NCBI GenBank assembly: GCA_002695185.1
Contig: NZOF01000059.1
Location: 1-47,330 of the forward strand
Reading direction: 5' to 3'
From: Erythrobacter sp.
GTDB lineage: Bacteria; Pseudomonadota; Alphaproteobacteria; Sphingomonadales; Sphingomonadaceae
Length of the DNA: 47,330 nucleotides
The translations under genes were made by a program, and so were the position numbers. The notes below the pieces were generated by a model. It was not told the DNA's origin, did not search any database, and saw nothing but the letters and a program-made list of their open reading frames with translations. This document shows, one piece after another, positions 26,007-34,260 of this stretch (its first letter is position 1; each line of letters opens with the position of its first letter).

Positions 26007-26534
26007 CTAGCTTTCGCTGGTCTGTTCTTCCGTGGCTGCTTCGGTGGGTCCGGGGACGGATGGCTCGTCTTGGGCAAACAGCGCCGCGACGGCTTCCTTG
26101 AGGGTGGGCCGCATGAGGACGCGGTCGCCGAAGACGATGACGACCTGTTTGAGTTCGGGAACGCTGGCGAGCTGCGCGCCGAGCAGTTCGGACACGCTGG
26201 ATTTGTCGGCCTGCACGAACAGCGGCTGCATATAGACCACCGCATTATCCAGCGGGATGGCCAGCAGGCGGCCGCGCGATACGCGTGAACCCGATTGCAT
26301 CCGCAGCGTCATCCAGGCGGAAATCCGTTCGTCCTGATCGATCCGCGCCTGCGCCTGCGACGGGCCGATCACGGTGGCATCGGGCGGGAAGCTGTAGGAG
26401 GTGAGCTTTCCCAGCCGGTCGTTGTCGCTGCCGCCCACCAGATAGCCGGACAGCACGTTGCGGTTTTCGGGGCTGAACGGCTGGACGATGGCGAATTCGG
26501 GCATGACAGGCCGGGGAAGCGGGTGCGCAGCCAA
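26007..26534 (-). CDS. UPF0182 C-terminal part, in the -1 frame relative to the main gene
   Basis: From about 26516 this frame continues the UPF0182 family domain: PRPVMPEFAIVQPFSPENRNVLSGYL, here named by its key parts MPEFAIVQPFSP, RNVLSGYLVGG, YSFPPDATVIGPSQ, ARIDQDERIS, GRLLAIPLDNAVVYMQPLF and VIVFGDRVLMRPTL. These are the conserved end of the family. If translated independently it would need the TTG at 26532-26534 or the ATG at 26502-26504, and it would lack any membrane anchor. It is more likely the separated 3' portion of the gene at 26369-28783, or joined to it by a frameshift or by correction of a one-base error. The final 35 residues are a Pro/Glu/Thr tail. Confidence 0.7.
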   Translation of the reverse strand: MAAHPLPRPVMPEFAIVQPFSPENRNVLSGYLVGGSDNDRLGKLTSYSFPPDATVIGPSQAQARIDQDERISAWMTLRMQSGSRVSRGRLLAIPLDNAVVYMQPLFVQADKSSVSELLGAQLASVPELKQVVIVFGDRVLMRPTLKEAVAALFAQDEPSVPGPTEAATEEQTSES

Positions 26535-28783
26535 TAGGGGCGCAGATCGGGATTGCGCTGTTCATGCTCGGCCCGGGCGCGTTCGCGGCGCAGCGAGATG
26601 AAGTCCGCATCCTGCGGGATGCGCCATGCGCCCTCGCGGGTGTAATAGGCATCGCTGGCGCGCATGTGGTAATTGGCCCAGATCACCGACTGGATCTTGA
26701 AGAGATCCTGCGGGTAGCGGAAATGGGCGCGGATTTGCGGGCTTGCCTCCGACACGGGGTGGAACAGGTCGGGGAAGGCCTTGCGCCACGTTTGCAGCAC
26801 GCGGTCGGTTTCATCTGTGATGTAGAGCGTGACCGTGCCGTCATAGGCATCCACCACCGCCTTCACGCTGCCGCGCACATAATTGGCGCGGTTGGTGCGG
26901 CGTTCGAGCAGGCGGATAAACTCGGACGGGATGATCCCGGCGTCTTCCTGCTTGTCCTGGAATATCTGCGAGAAATCGCCCAGGTTGATGCGCTTGGAAT
27001 AGGGCATCATGTCGCTGGCGGTGTAGCAATCGATCACCCATTTGATCCGCCCGTCGGCAGCGATGGGATAGGGATCGGCATCCACTTCCAGAAAGGGCGC
27101 GACCCGGCGCACTCGCTCGCGCACATTGCGGTGATAGAGTACGCGGCTGTCGTCTGAGAGCAGCGTGGTTAGCGCCAGCCGGATGTCCCAGAACCGGATC
27201 GCGAACAGCAGGCGCGAAAACAGCCCGTCGATCGCGACGCCGGTGCCGCCTGCGAAATTGTGCTTGGCAAAGCTGCGCCCTTCGCGCGGCCGGTCCAGCT
27301 CCACCGTCTCGCTGTTCACGATGGAGAATTCGGGCGAATCCTCGCCGAAATAGATGCGCGGGTTGAGCACCGATGCCGGGCCTTTTCCCGTGGTCGGGAT
27401 GTCGGATGTGTGGAAGACCGGCAGGCCCGCCTCGGTCGCCTCGTCCACCGAGGCCGAAACCAGGCCATAGCCGTGGGTGTAGATCAGCCGCTCCGACTGC
27501 CAACGGCGGGATTTTTCGGGCAGTTGTTCGGTATCGATCTCGCGGGCTGCGATCATCACCGGGCGCAGCTTGCCGTCGATCACATAGCGGTCGACGTCGA
27601 TGTCGATGAAATCGTAATAGGCGCGGAAGGCCTGCAGTTCGCGGAAATCGATAAGCAGCGTGGCCGGATCCCACAGGCGCATCGTTTCCAGCACTTCGCG
27701 GTCGCCCCGGATCGCTTCGATGTCGCCCGTCTGCGCGATGCTGGCCGTGCGCCGTTCCACCTTGTCCAGCCCGAAGCCATAGCGGGTGAACTGGAGGTGG
27801 TCCTCGATATAGGGCTGCTCGCGCTCCAGTTCCTGCGGCTCGACGATGATGAGCTGGAACAAATTGGGATAGAAGCGCACGATCGAAAGCCCGATCAGGA
27901 TCAGCCAGACCACCACGATGGTGGGGATGATCCAGCCCGGGCGGCGGATGTTCACCTGGAACATGATGAACCCCGCGACCACCGCCGCCGCCACGAATTT
28001 ATAGGCCAGCAGGCTGGCATTGGAATCGGTGAAGCCCAGCCCGGTCACCACGCCGCGCTCGGAATAGCTGAGCAGGTGCAGTTCCAGCAGCATGCCCCAG
28101 CCGATCAGCGCCATCAACGCGAAGACCAGCACCGAAATGTGCAGATTGACCTGGAACGGCAGCATCGAATGCGGCGCCTGCGGACGGATGCCGCCGAAGA
28201 TATAGCTGGTGATCAGCGTCAGGATCAGCACCACCAGCGTGCAGATGAACAGCCAGTGGTTGATCATCACGTGGAGCGACAGCTCGAACATGAAATAGCT
28301 GAGGTCGCGCCCGAACTGCGGATCGTTGGTTCCCCAGTCCACCCGGTTCGCCCACAGCATGTAGGTCTGCCAGTGGGGATAGGTCCGCAGGCCGACCAGC
28401 AGGCCGCAGATCAGCGATATGGTCATCACGATCGGGCGGAAATACGGCTCGATGGTCCGCCGCCACGCGTCCACCCGTCGCTCGTCCGCGGAGATCACGC
28501 GGTCGGCGCGGCCAAGCTTGTAGGCAAGGGACATGTTCAGCCCCACGAAGCCGGACATGAAGAGGAACGGGACCATGCCCATCCAGATCTTGGTCTTCAC
28601 CACGGTCAGGTAGACATCGAGATAGCCGATCTCGTCGAACCACAGGATCTCGGTGTAGAACCGCGCGGAAAAGATCACTGCCAGCAGGAAGGCGGCAATG
28701 CCCACCACCCAGTAGAACAGCGCGCTGGTGACCCCGCCGAGCAGGAAGAACGTCAGGATGCGAACTCTGTTTGCCGGGCGCAT
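26369..28783 (-). CDS. UPF0182 family membrane protein, frameshifted near its 3' end
   Basis: COG1615/UPF0182 giant membrane protein of unknown function. The first 330 residues hold about seven transmembrane helices. The rest is a large soluble domain (for example PYIEDHLQFTRYGFGLDKV, IYTHGYGLVSASV, YFGEDSPEFSIVN, KWVIDCYTASDMMPYS). Homology runs in this frame to about residue 756 (YWLRTRFP), after which 47 unrelated residues follow. The expected continuation lies in the -1 frame at 26007. The switch falls in a CCCC run (plus strand GGGG 26513-26516); adding one C restores a protein of about 925 residues, the usual family length. Either the gene is broken, the base call is wrong, or the ribosome slips there. 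Start is 2 bases after the DUF2254 stop. Confidence 0.85.
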   Translation of the reverse strand: MRPANRVRILTFFLLGGVTSALFYWVVGIAAFLLAVIFSARFYTEILWFDEIGYLDVYLTVVKTKIWMGMVPFLFMSGFVGLNMSLAYKLGRADRVISADERRVDAWRRTIEPYFRPIVMTISLICGLLVGLRTYPHWQTYMLWANRVDWGTNDPQFGRDLSYFMFELSLHVMINHWLFICTLVVLILTLITSYIFGGIRPQAPHSMLPFQVNLHISVLVFALMALIGWGMLLELHLLSYSERGVVTGLGFTDSNASLLAYKFVAAAVVAGFIMFQVNIRRPGWIIPTIVVVWLILIGLSIVRFYPNLFQLIIVEPQELEREQPYIEDHLQFTRYGFGLDKVERRTASIAQTGDIEAIRGDREVLETMRLWDPATLLIDFRELQAFRAYYDFIDIDVDRYVIDGKLRPVMIAAREIDTEQLPEKSRRWQSERLIYTHGYGLVSASVDEATEAGLPVFHTSDIPTTGKGPASVLNPRIYFGEDSPEFSIVNSETVELDRPREGRSFAKHNFAGGTGVAIDGLFSRLLFAIRFWDIRLALTTLLSDDSRVLYHRNVRERVRRVAPFLEVDADPYPIAADGRIKWVIDCYTASDMMPYSKRINLGDFSQIFQDKQEDAGIIPSEFIRLLERRTNRANYVRGSVKAVVDAYDGTVTLYITDETDRVLQTWRKAFPDLFHPVSEASPQIRAHFRYPQDLFKIQSVIWANYHMRASDAYYTREGAWRIPQDADFISLRRERARAEHEQRNPDLRPYWLRTRFPGLSCPNSPSSSRSAPKTATCCPAIWWAAATTTGWESSPPTASRPMPP

Positions 28784-28785
28784 GA

Positions 28786-30129
28786 TCAGGACAACCTCGG
28801 CGGTTTGCCGGACAGGGCGGTTTCCACCGCTTCGCCTGCGCGGCGGATTTTACGGATATCTTCCTCTTCGCTGACCGCGCGATCCACGGCGCGCTCGACC
28901 AGCTTCATGTGATGCGCCACCGCATCGCCCTGCTGATCGCTCTCGACCGCCGCGCGCCCGACATCGGCCAGCATTTCCGACAGGCGCAGCATCACCGCCA
29001 TGTCCGATGGGCAGGTCCGCCGCAGCGGAGTGACGACCATGTCGAGATAATCTTCGAACGACCTGCGCGGCACGGCCACGCGCACCGTGTCCTCGTCATC
29101 GCACAGCAGGATATTGGCGAGCCGGTGCTGGCATAATTGGACCAGCACGATCTCCGCCGAACGGATCGAGGCGCAGGCGGTGGTCGGATCGTTGATCGCC
29201 GTCGAAACGGCCCGCAGCGCGATATCGACCAGCTGCGTCAGCCCGAAGGCGACATCGGCCTGCACGCTGCGCTCGCTCCCGATCTGCAGCGACTTGGCGA
29301 TGCGCGGCCGCAATTCCTTTTCGGGATCGGGCACTTCGCCGTCCGGGTCCGATGTCCACACCCAGGCAAGCGCCGTGTCCTTCACCGCCTGATCGCCCAG
29401 CAGGTAGACGTACTGGATCACCAGATCGTGCTTGGTGGCATAATCCAGGAGCAGATCGGCATTGATGCGCTGGATGATGCCCGAGGACGTGGCCCTGACG
29501 GGAACGGCGCGATCGGGGATTTCGGGCAGGTCGGGGGCAGGATCGCCTTTCTCCCGCCGCTCGTAATTCGCGGTCAGCGCCCAGACGGTGCGCTGTTCGA
29601 CATGGCGCAGGATCTGTTCGATCCGGATCGCGTGGACGATGTGGTGAATGAAATAGACGAAGGCGCCCACGCTCACGATGGCGAAGATGAAGGCCAGCGT
29701 CACCGCGAATTGCGGGACCACCTGCGTATCCTCGCGGATCGAGCGCAGCACGGCGAGGCAATAGACGAAGGTGAAGATGAAAACCGCCAGCGTCAGCTGC
29801 GTGGCGCGGTCGCGGATGAACTGGCGCGGCACCCGCGGGGAATATTGCGCGGCGGCCACCTGCAGCGCCACGATGGTCACCGAAAAGGTGATGGTGACGA
29901 CCGTCAGCGAGGTAGAGGCCACCGTTTCCACCAGATTGCGCGCCCCCACCGGCCCGCCCGTTTCCAAGAGCCCGCCAAGGCTGGCAGAGGTGGTGAACTT
30001 CAGCTTCGACACGAAGGTCGCGGCCAGAATGCCGCCGAAGATGGCGATCATCGGGAAGATCCAGAATGCCTGGTGGATCAGCATCCTGAGCCGGCCCACC
30101 ATGGCCGAATAGTTGATCATGATTTTCAT
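28786..30129 (-). CDS. DUF2254 domain membrane protein
   Basis: A 447-residue inner-membrane protein with four hydrophobic helices in the first 175 residues (FWIFPMIAIFGGILAATFV, a second with STSLTVVTITFSVTIVALQV, a third with LAVFIFTFVYCLAVL and a fourth with FIFAIVSVGAFVYFIHHIVHAI). A cytoplasmic domain follows, including ALRAVSTAINDPTTA and SFEDYLDMVVTPLRR, typical of DUF2254 (PF10011). Its biochemical role is not established. The ATG overlaps the stop of the channel-like gene (ATGA at 30126-30129), and the UPF0182 start follows 2 bases after its own stop, so these three are translated from one message. Confidence 0.9.
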   Translation of the reverse strand: MKIMINYSAMVGRLRMLIHQAFWIFPMIAIFGGILAATFVSKLKFTTSASLGGLLETGGPVGARNLVETVASTSLTVVTITFSVTIVALQVAAAQYSPRVPRQFIRDRATQLTLAVFIFTFVYCLAVLRSIREDTQVVPQFAVTLAFIFAIVSVGAFVYFIHHIVHAIRIEQILRHVEQRTVWALTANYERREKGDPAPDLPEIPDRAVPVRATSSGIIQRINADLLLDYATKHDLVIQYVYLLGDQAVKDTALAWVWTSDPDGEVPDPEKELRPRIAKSLQIGSERSVQADVAFGLTQLVDIALRAVSTAINDPTTACASIRSAEIVLVQLCQHRLANILLCDDEDTVRVAVPRRSFEDYLDMVVTPLRRTCPSDMAVMLRLSEMLADVGRAAVESDQQGDAVAHHMKLVERAVDRAVSEEEDIRKIRRAGEAVETALSGKPPRLS

Positions 30130-31307
30130 GCGTCGGACCTCCTTGCATGAAGGCTCTGCGGGCGCTGCTTGGGGCCTCTGCTCAGCGCATCGAGGAAGGA
30201 AGACCGGCGCGGACGCAGGTCCTCGCGGTAACCGAGGTCATGCGCGATGGTGGAGACGAAGGCTTGCGTCTTGCGGTCCGCAGGCAGCCATTCCAGGTAA
30301 TTGTTATAGGCATCGGCGGGCTCGAACGAACGCTCGACGATCCGTTCGAGGCACTTGCAGTTCGAGAGGAACCGCCGGACCGACTCGCTGGCCGCCCAGT
30401 CCTCGCCCGAAAACGCCCCCTCGAATTCGGTGAAGGATACAGGCGGACCCTGCTCCACATCGCGCACCGGCACATAGGCATTGCCGAGATCCCTCACGAG
30501 ATCCTGCATGCCTGCCTTCAGCGCCTGCAGATCCGGCAACTGCTTTGCGAGGCCGGGGTGGCAGTAGGTCAGCGTATCGGCCAGCGTTCCCAGCACGTGG
30601 ATCGTGCGCGGCAGGCTGCGGTCCTGCGCGCGGGGCCGGTAGAAATAGACGATCGGATAACGGCTCAGGCCCTGGTGGAGGCCGATCACCCCGTCATGCA
30701 GCCGGCCCAGCAGGCTCTTGAGTTCGGACAGGTCGCTGCGGCTCAGATGCTCCGACACGCTCTGCATCGGATCGCCGCTGCGACCCAGGCGATGATGCAG
30801 ATCGGCAACGAGGCGGTCATAGCGCAGGATGCTGCGGTGGACGCTGAGGAAATAGGTGATCGAGAAGGTAAGGATGACGCTGCCCAGCAGCGCTTCCAGC
30901 GCAACCGCCACCGAATACATCATGTTCGACGGGCTGATCTCGACGAATCCGATGGTCGACAGCGTAACCCAGCTGAGCCGGAAGGCGGCGGTCAGGCTGG
31001 GCTGCGAGCCACCGCCGGTGATGAAATCCCCGAACGACATGCCGCCGTAGAAGATCAGGGCGAAGCCGGTGACGATTCCCATCATCCACAAGGAGATCAT
31101 CAGGCCGATCATCAGCGGTGCGGCGAGGCTGAGCGCGCTTTGCGCGACCGAATAGGGCAGCAGCTTGGCCATGTGCCGCGAGATCCACCAGAACAGGCGG
31201 TAGGCCTTGGTGGAGTAGAGGCTGCGCCCGCTCGCATCGAGGATGGTCAGCAACGCATCCAGGATCGTAAGCGCGAGCAGCAATATGCCAATAGCTGTTA
31301 GTAGCAT
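30126..31307 (-). CDS. Ion-channel-like (two-pore-helix potassium channel family) membrane protein
   Basis: A 393-residue protein, first gene of the operon. Hydrophobic helices lie at about residues 1-22, 57-88 and 127-152. Before the last helix is a pore-loop-like segment, LSWVTLSTIGFVEISPSN, resembling the potassium channel TVGYGDI filter but with Ile, Phe-Val-Glu replacing Val, Tyr-Gly-Asp. The remaining 240 residues are a cytoplasmic helical domain (HRLGRSGDPMQSVSEHLSRSDLSELKSLLGRL and following) with no recognisable RCK or nucleotide-binding motif. Ion selectivity cannot be deduced from this filter. The ATG at 31305-31307 is preceded by AGGGTGA. Channel assignment is moderately supported; function in the operon is unknown. 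Confidence 0.75.
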   Translation of the reverse strand: MLLTAIGILLLALTILDALLTILDASGRSLYSTKAYRLFWWISRHMAKLLPYSVAQSALSLAAPLMIGLMISLWMMGIVTGFALIFYGGMSFGDFITGGGSQPSLTAAFRLSWVTLSTIGFVEISPSNMMYSVAVALEALLGSVILTFSITYFLSVHRSILRYDRLVADLHHRLGRSGDPMQSVSEHLSRSDLSELKSLLGRLHDGVIGLHQGLSRYPIVYFYRPRAQDRSLPRTIHVLGTLADTLTYCHPGLAKQLPDLQALKAGMQDLVRDLGNAYVPVRDVEQGPPVSFTEFEGAFSGEDWAASESVRRFLSNCKCLERIVERSFEPADAYNNYLEWLPADRKTQAFVSTIAHDLGYREDLRPRRSSFLDALSRGPKQRPQSLHARRSDA

Positions 31308-31708
31308 TCATGCTCACCCTGAATATCTTATTTCATAAATTACTTCGCTTATGGTCGTAACTTACAAAAGCTATCAGAATGAGATTGAGACAAATAGTGA
31401 ACCTCTAAGTAACTCTGCGTAGGTCACACTAAGTATTTACATAGGCCGAGACTTAGGAAATCAGCGATTTAGGTGCGTATCTTCGAAAGTTGCCTTTTGG
31501 ATACTTCCATGGTGGGGCGATATTTTTATGCGATGAAATTCAGCTGAAATTCATCCATCCACCGTTTGTTCTCCGGCTTGTACCCATCCGACAATTTGCG
31601 AAGCGCGTCGCGGATCGGCGAGGGTAAGCAATGTTAACCGCCCGAGCGGTCATTGGGTGCAACAGCCGTCCCCTGGTTGCCGCAACGAAAACCCATCGTG
31701 AAACTTCA
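31308..31708. other. Gene-free region upstream of the seven-gene operon
   Basis: Together with the repeat and terminator at 31709-31761 this forms a 485-base stretch with no supportable gene. The 220 bases next to the channel-like gene are strikingly AT-rich compared with the surrounding high-GC DNA, which fits a promoter and regulatory region for the leftward operon. A direct repeat GAAATTCA-gct-GAAATTCA occurs at about 31535-31553, flanked by ATGAA and TTCAT. I could not assign a -35/-10 pair with confidence. Short open frames here have no ribosome site or domain. Confidence 0.5.
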
Positions 31709-31730
31709 TGTGCCAAACCCGTTTGGCACA
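31709..31730. repeat. Perfect 22-base inverted repeat
   Basis: TGTGCCAAAC (31709-31718) and GTTTGGCACA (31721-31730) are exact reverse complements separated by two bases. It lies just downstream of the terminator of the DUF4136 gene and about 400 bases upstream of the channel-like operon. The two-base spacer is tight for an RNA hairpin and is typical of a dimeric-regulator binding site, so it may be an operator; a second hairpin backing up the terminator is the alternative. Confidence 0.6.
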
Positions 31731-31732
31731 CG

Positions 31733-31761
31733 AAAAAAGGGCGGCCCGATCGAGGCCGCCC
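31733..31761 (-). terminator. Rho-independent terminator of the DUF4136 lipoprotein gene
   Basis: Read on the minus strand, GGGCGGCC and GGCCGCCC arms (31754-31761 and 31739-31746) close a 7-base loop and are followed by six U (31738-31733). It lies 31 bases after the stop of the DUF4136 gene, a canonical intrinsic terminator. Confidence 0.85.
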
Positions 31762-31792
31762 TTCTTCATTTCCCGTCCAGGGGTAAGTTTTG

Positions 31793-32533
31793 TCAGTCCA
31801 GCCGGCGGATCGAATTCTCGTCTTCCGGCTTCACCGTGATGCGTACCGTCTCGCCCGAACGCCCGGGGAAGTCGGTGAACATCGCATCGACGAGGTTCGG
31901 CACCAGATAGCCGAGCCGGTCGGAACGCGACAGCGCCTGCGCCTTGCCTTCGAACAGGCGTTCGCCGGTTGCCTGGCGATCGATCTTCATCTCGATGCCG
32001 CTGGTATAGACGGTGTAGCTGGTCACTTCCGGACCGCCGAACCACGGATCGTAGAAGCCGTAGCCCCAGCGGCTGCCGGCATAGCCTGCGCGGATCACGC
32101 GCCCGTCACGGGTGCGGTAATAGCGCGGGCGATAGAAGGGCGAACGGTAACCGAAGCTGGAGCGATAGCCGTACCACGGTGAGTAGAACGGATCGCTGAA
32201 GCCGGTCGACCGGATGCGTTCGCGGCCATTGTCGACACCGTAGTCGAAGCGCACCAGCAAGGTGGCGTCTTCCGGCGATGCCGCCTGCGCATAGCCGAGG
32301 CGGGCCATCTGGGCTTCGACGAGATCGGCATATTGCGCGAATTCGAGGCCGCCGGCCAGCGCCGGATCGTCTGCCACCACGGCAAAGCTTTCGCCCTGCG
32401 GTGCGGGCAGCTGCGTCTGGAAGCGCGAGACATCGGCGTTGAAGCCGGTCGCACAGGCGGACAGGCCTGCGAGGATCATGGGAACGGAGGCCAGCTTCAA
32501 GGTGCGCCCCCAACCCTTCTTACGGGTAGTCAT
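31793..32533 (-). CDS. DUF4136 lipoprotein
   Basis: A 246-residue predicted lipoprotein. The N-terminus has basic residues (MTTRKKGWGRTLK), a hydrophobic core and the lipobox LSAC-A. The mature protein shows the DUF4136 pattern: SFAVVADDP near the start, YADLVEAQMARLGY, DATLLVRFDYGVD, a Tyr/Arg/Gly/Pro-rich middle (YRSPFYRPRYYRTRDG), and a C-terminal strand-helix module SGIEMKIDRQATGERLFEG...LVDAMFTDFPG. The ATG at 32531-32533 is preceded by an AAAGGA ribosome site; earlier in-frame starts would bury the signal peptide. It is monocistronic with its own terminator and divergent from yebC. Its role in the envelope is not known. Confidence 0.88.
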   Translation of the reverse strand: MTTRKKGWGRTLKLASVPMILAGLSACATGFNADVSRFQTQLPAPQGESFAVVADDPALAGGLEFAQYADLVEAQMARLGYAQAASPEDATLLVRFDYGVDNGRERIRSTGFSDPFYSPWYGYRSSFGYRSPFYRPRYYRTRDGRVIRAGYAGSRWGYGFYDPWFGGPEVTSYTVYTSGIEMKIDRQATGERLFEGKAQALSRSDRLGYLVPNLVDAMFTDFPGRSGETVRITVKPEDENSIRRLD

Positions 32534-32791
32534 AGCTTGGGTCCTTTCACATCGCGCATTTCCGGATTGCTGCATGCAGACCTCGATACACGAATCTTTA
32601 CAGTATGTCGCTGTGTGCCATTTCCCCACGGCATTCTGCCAGCGAATGATCATGCTTCTAGATGGTACGCCATTAACCCGCTTTGAATATCCCGATTCAC
32701 AAATGTTGTACTTCGCGCGAGACTTGTCGGCAGGGGCGCGAAGGGGCTAAGGGTCGCGGCGATTCCAAACAACCAGCGGCAAGCGAGACCC

Positions 32792-33538
32792 ATGGCAGGC
32801 CATTCCAAGTTCAAGAACATCATGCACCGCAAGGGTGCGCAGGACAAAAAGCGTTCCAACCTCTTTTCCAAGCTGAGCCGCGAAATCACCGTGGCGGCGA
32901 AGATGGGAATGCCCGATCCGGACATGAACCCGCGCCTGCGCCTGGCGGTCAATGCCGCCAAGAGCCAGTCGATGCCGAAGGACAATATCCAGCGCGCGAT
33001 CGACAAGGCATCGGCTGCCGATGGCGAGAATTACGAAGAAGTGCGCTACGAAGGCTATGGCCCGGGTGGCAGCGCGATCATCGTCGAAGCGCTGACCGAC
33101 AACCGCAACCGCACCGCCACCGCCGTGCGCACCGCCTTTTCGAAGAATGGCGGCAATCTCGGCACCGAAGGCAGCGTGCAGCACGGTTTCGAACGGCTCG
33201 GCCTGATCGAATATCCGGCCAGCGCGGGTGACGAGGAGAAAGTTCTCGAAGCCGCGATGGAAGCGGGCGCGGAAGATATCGAAAGCAGCGAAGACGGCCA
33301 CACCATCTGGACCGCGGCCGACGATCTTCACGGCGTGGCGACCGAGCTGGAAAAATCGCTCGGCGAAGCAGAAACGGTCAAGCTGGCGTGGAAGCCCAAT
33401 CTCACCGTCGATATGGACGAAAAGACCGCCGGCACGCTGATCAAGCTGATCGATGCGCTGGAAGACGATGACGATGTCCAGACCGTGTGGGGCAATTACG
33501 AGATCTCCGACGAAGTGATGGACAAGGTTTCGGCCTGA
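32792..33538 (+). CDS. yebC: YebC/PmpR-family (TACO1-like) protein
   Basis: A 248-residue protein of the conserved YebC family, starting [21 protein letters not shown] and containing [35 protein letters not shown] and the acidic [18 protein letters not shown] end. Family members have been described as transcription factors and, more recently, as translation factors relieving ribosome stalling at proline runs, so the label 'regulator' should be read with caution. It is immediately upstream of ruvC, a very common arrangement (yebC-ruvC). Confidence 0.95.
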   Translation: MAGHSKFKNIMHRKGAQDKKRSNLFSKLSREITVAAKMGMPDPDMNPRLRLAVNAAKSQSMPKDNIQRAIDKASAADGENYEEVRYEGYGPGGSAIIVEALTDNRNRTATAVRTAFSKNGGNLGTEGSVQHGFERLGLIEYPASAGDEEKVLEAAMEAGAEDIESSEDGHTIWTAADDLHGVATELEKSLGEAETVKLAWKPNLTVDMDEKTAGTLIKLIDALEDDDDVQTVWGNYEISDEVMDKVSA

Positions 33539-33551
33539 GGCTGGCAGGCCG

Positions 33552-33644
33552 GTGAAATGGCACGAGGCGGCGATCCTGATCGTGTTGGGCGGCGCCTTGC
33601 TGCTCGCCATGCTCTGGCGCTTCGGCTTCCGCATCGGCCTTTAA
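33552..33644 (+). CDS. Possible 30-residue single-helix membrane protein between yebC and ruvC
   Basis: A GTG at 33552, 13 bases after the yebC stop, opens a frame of 30 codons ending in TAA, 16 bases before ruvC. The peptide (VKWHEAAILIVLGGALLLAM, then LWRFGFRIGL) is a single hydrophobic helix flanked by charged residues. The short spacing to both neighbours fits a small operon gene, but there is only a weak GGCAGG ribosome site. It could be chance. Confidence 0.35.
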   Translation: MKWHEAAILIVLGGALLLAMLWRFGFRIGL

Positions 33645-33660
33645 GCCCTATCGGCGGCAG

Positions 33661-34143
33661 ATGATCATCCTCGGCCTCGACCCGTCGCTCAGCTGCACTG
33701 GCTGGGGCGTCGTGCGGGCTGAAGGCTCGCGCCTGACGCATATCGCCAATGGGCAGGTGCCCACCCCGCCCAAGGCCCCGATGGCGCAGCGGCTGGCCAT
33801 GCTTCAGGCGGCGCTGGCGGATGTGATCGCCACGCACCGCCCGGACCGCGCGGCGGCGGAAGAAGTCTTCGTCAACAAGAACGCCCAGTCGACCCTGAAG
33901 CTGGCGCAGGCCCGCGGGGCAGTGCTGGCCGCGTGCGGGGCGGCAGGGCTGACGGTCAACGAACATGCCGCGCGGCTGGTGAAGAAGGCCGTCGTCGGCA
34001 CCGGCGCGGCGGACAAGGCGCAGGTCCAGGCCATGCTGAAAGTGCTGCTACCCGGCGCGCAGATCGCCGGGGCGGACGCTGCCGATGCGCTAGCCGTGGC
34101 GATTGCCGATGCACACCTTTCCTACACGCCATTGCCGCGCTAA
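33661..34143 (+). CDS. ruvC: Crossover junction endodeoxyribonuclease RuvC
   Basis: Resolves Holliday junctions by paired nicking, working with RuvAB. The 160 residues include the first catalytic aspartate in MIILGLDPSL (Asp7), the glutamate in AAAEEVFVNKNAQS, and the C-terminal acidic pair in AGADAADALAVAIADAH. KKAVVGTGAADKAQV is the family DNA-contact region. Length is slightly short but complete. ruvA and ruvB are not adjacent in this window. The downstream 117 bases hold no gene. Confidence 0.95.
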   Translation: MIILGLDPSLSCTGWGVVRAEGSRLTHIANGQVPTPPKAPMAQRLAMLQAALADVIATHRPDRAAAEEVFVNKNAQSTLKLAQARGAVLAACGAAGLTVNEHAARLVKKAVVGTGAADKAQVQAMLKVLLPGAQIAGADAADALAVAIADAHLSYTPLPR

Positions 34144-34260
34144 CCCTTGCGCATCGGGGCCCTTTCAGCCGCTCAAACCGGCGGAAAAGGTCCATTCCAC
34201 GCCTGGGCGTTATTTGCGCCTGGACCGTGCTCCATCTGCTCCATCCTGTAGGATTGCACC

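Noticed and set aside
27260..28912. 550-codon plus-strand frame opposite UPF0182
   Set aside because: Very rich in His, Asp, Gln and Arg, as expected from the reverse of membrane-protein codons; not a credible protein.
31540..31731. 63-codon minus-strand frame upstream of the channel-like gene
   Set aside because: It runs through the perfect inverted repeat, lacks a ribosome site and has Arg/Trp/Ser-biased composition; no support as a gene.
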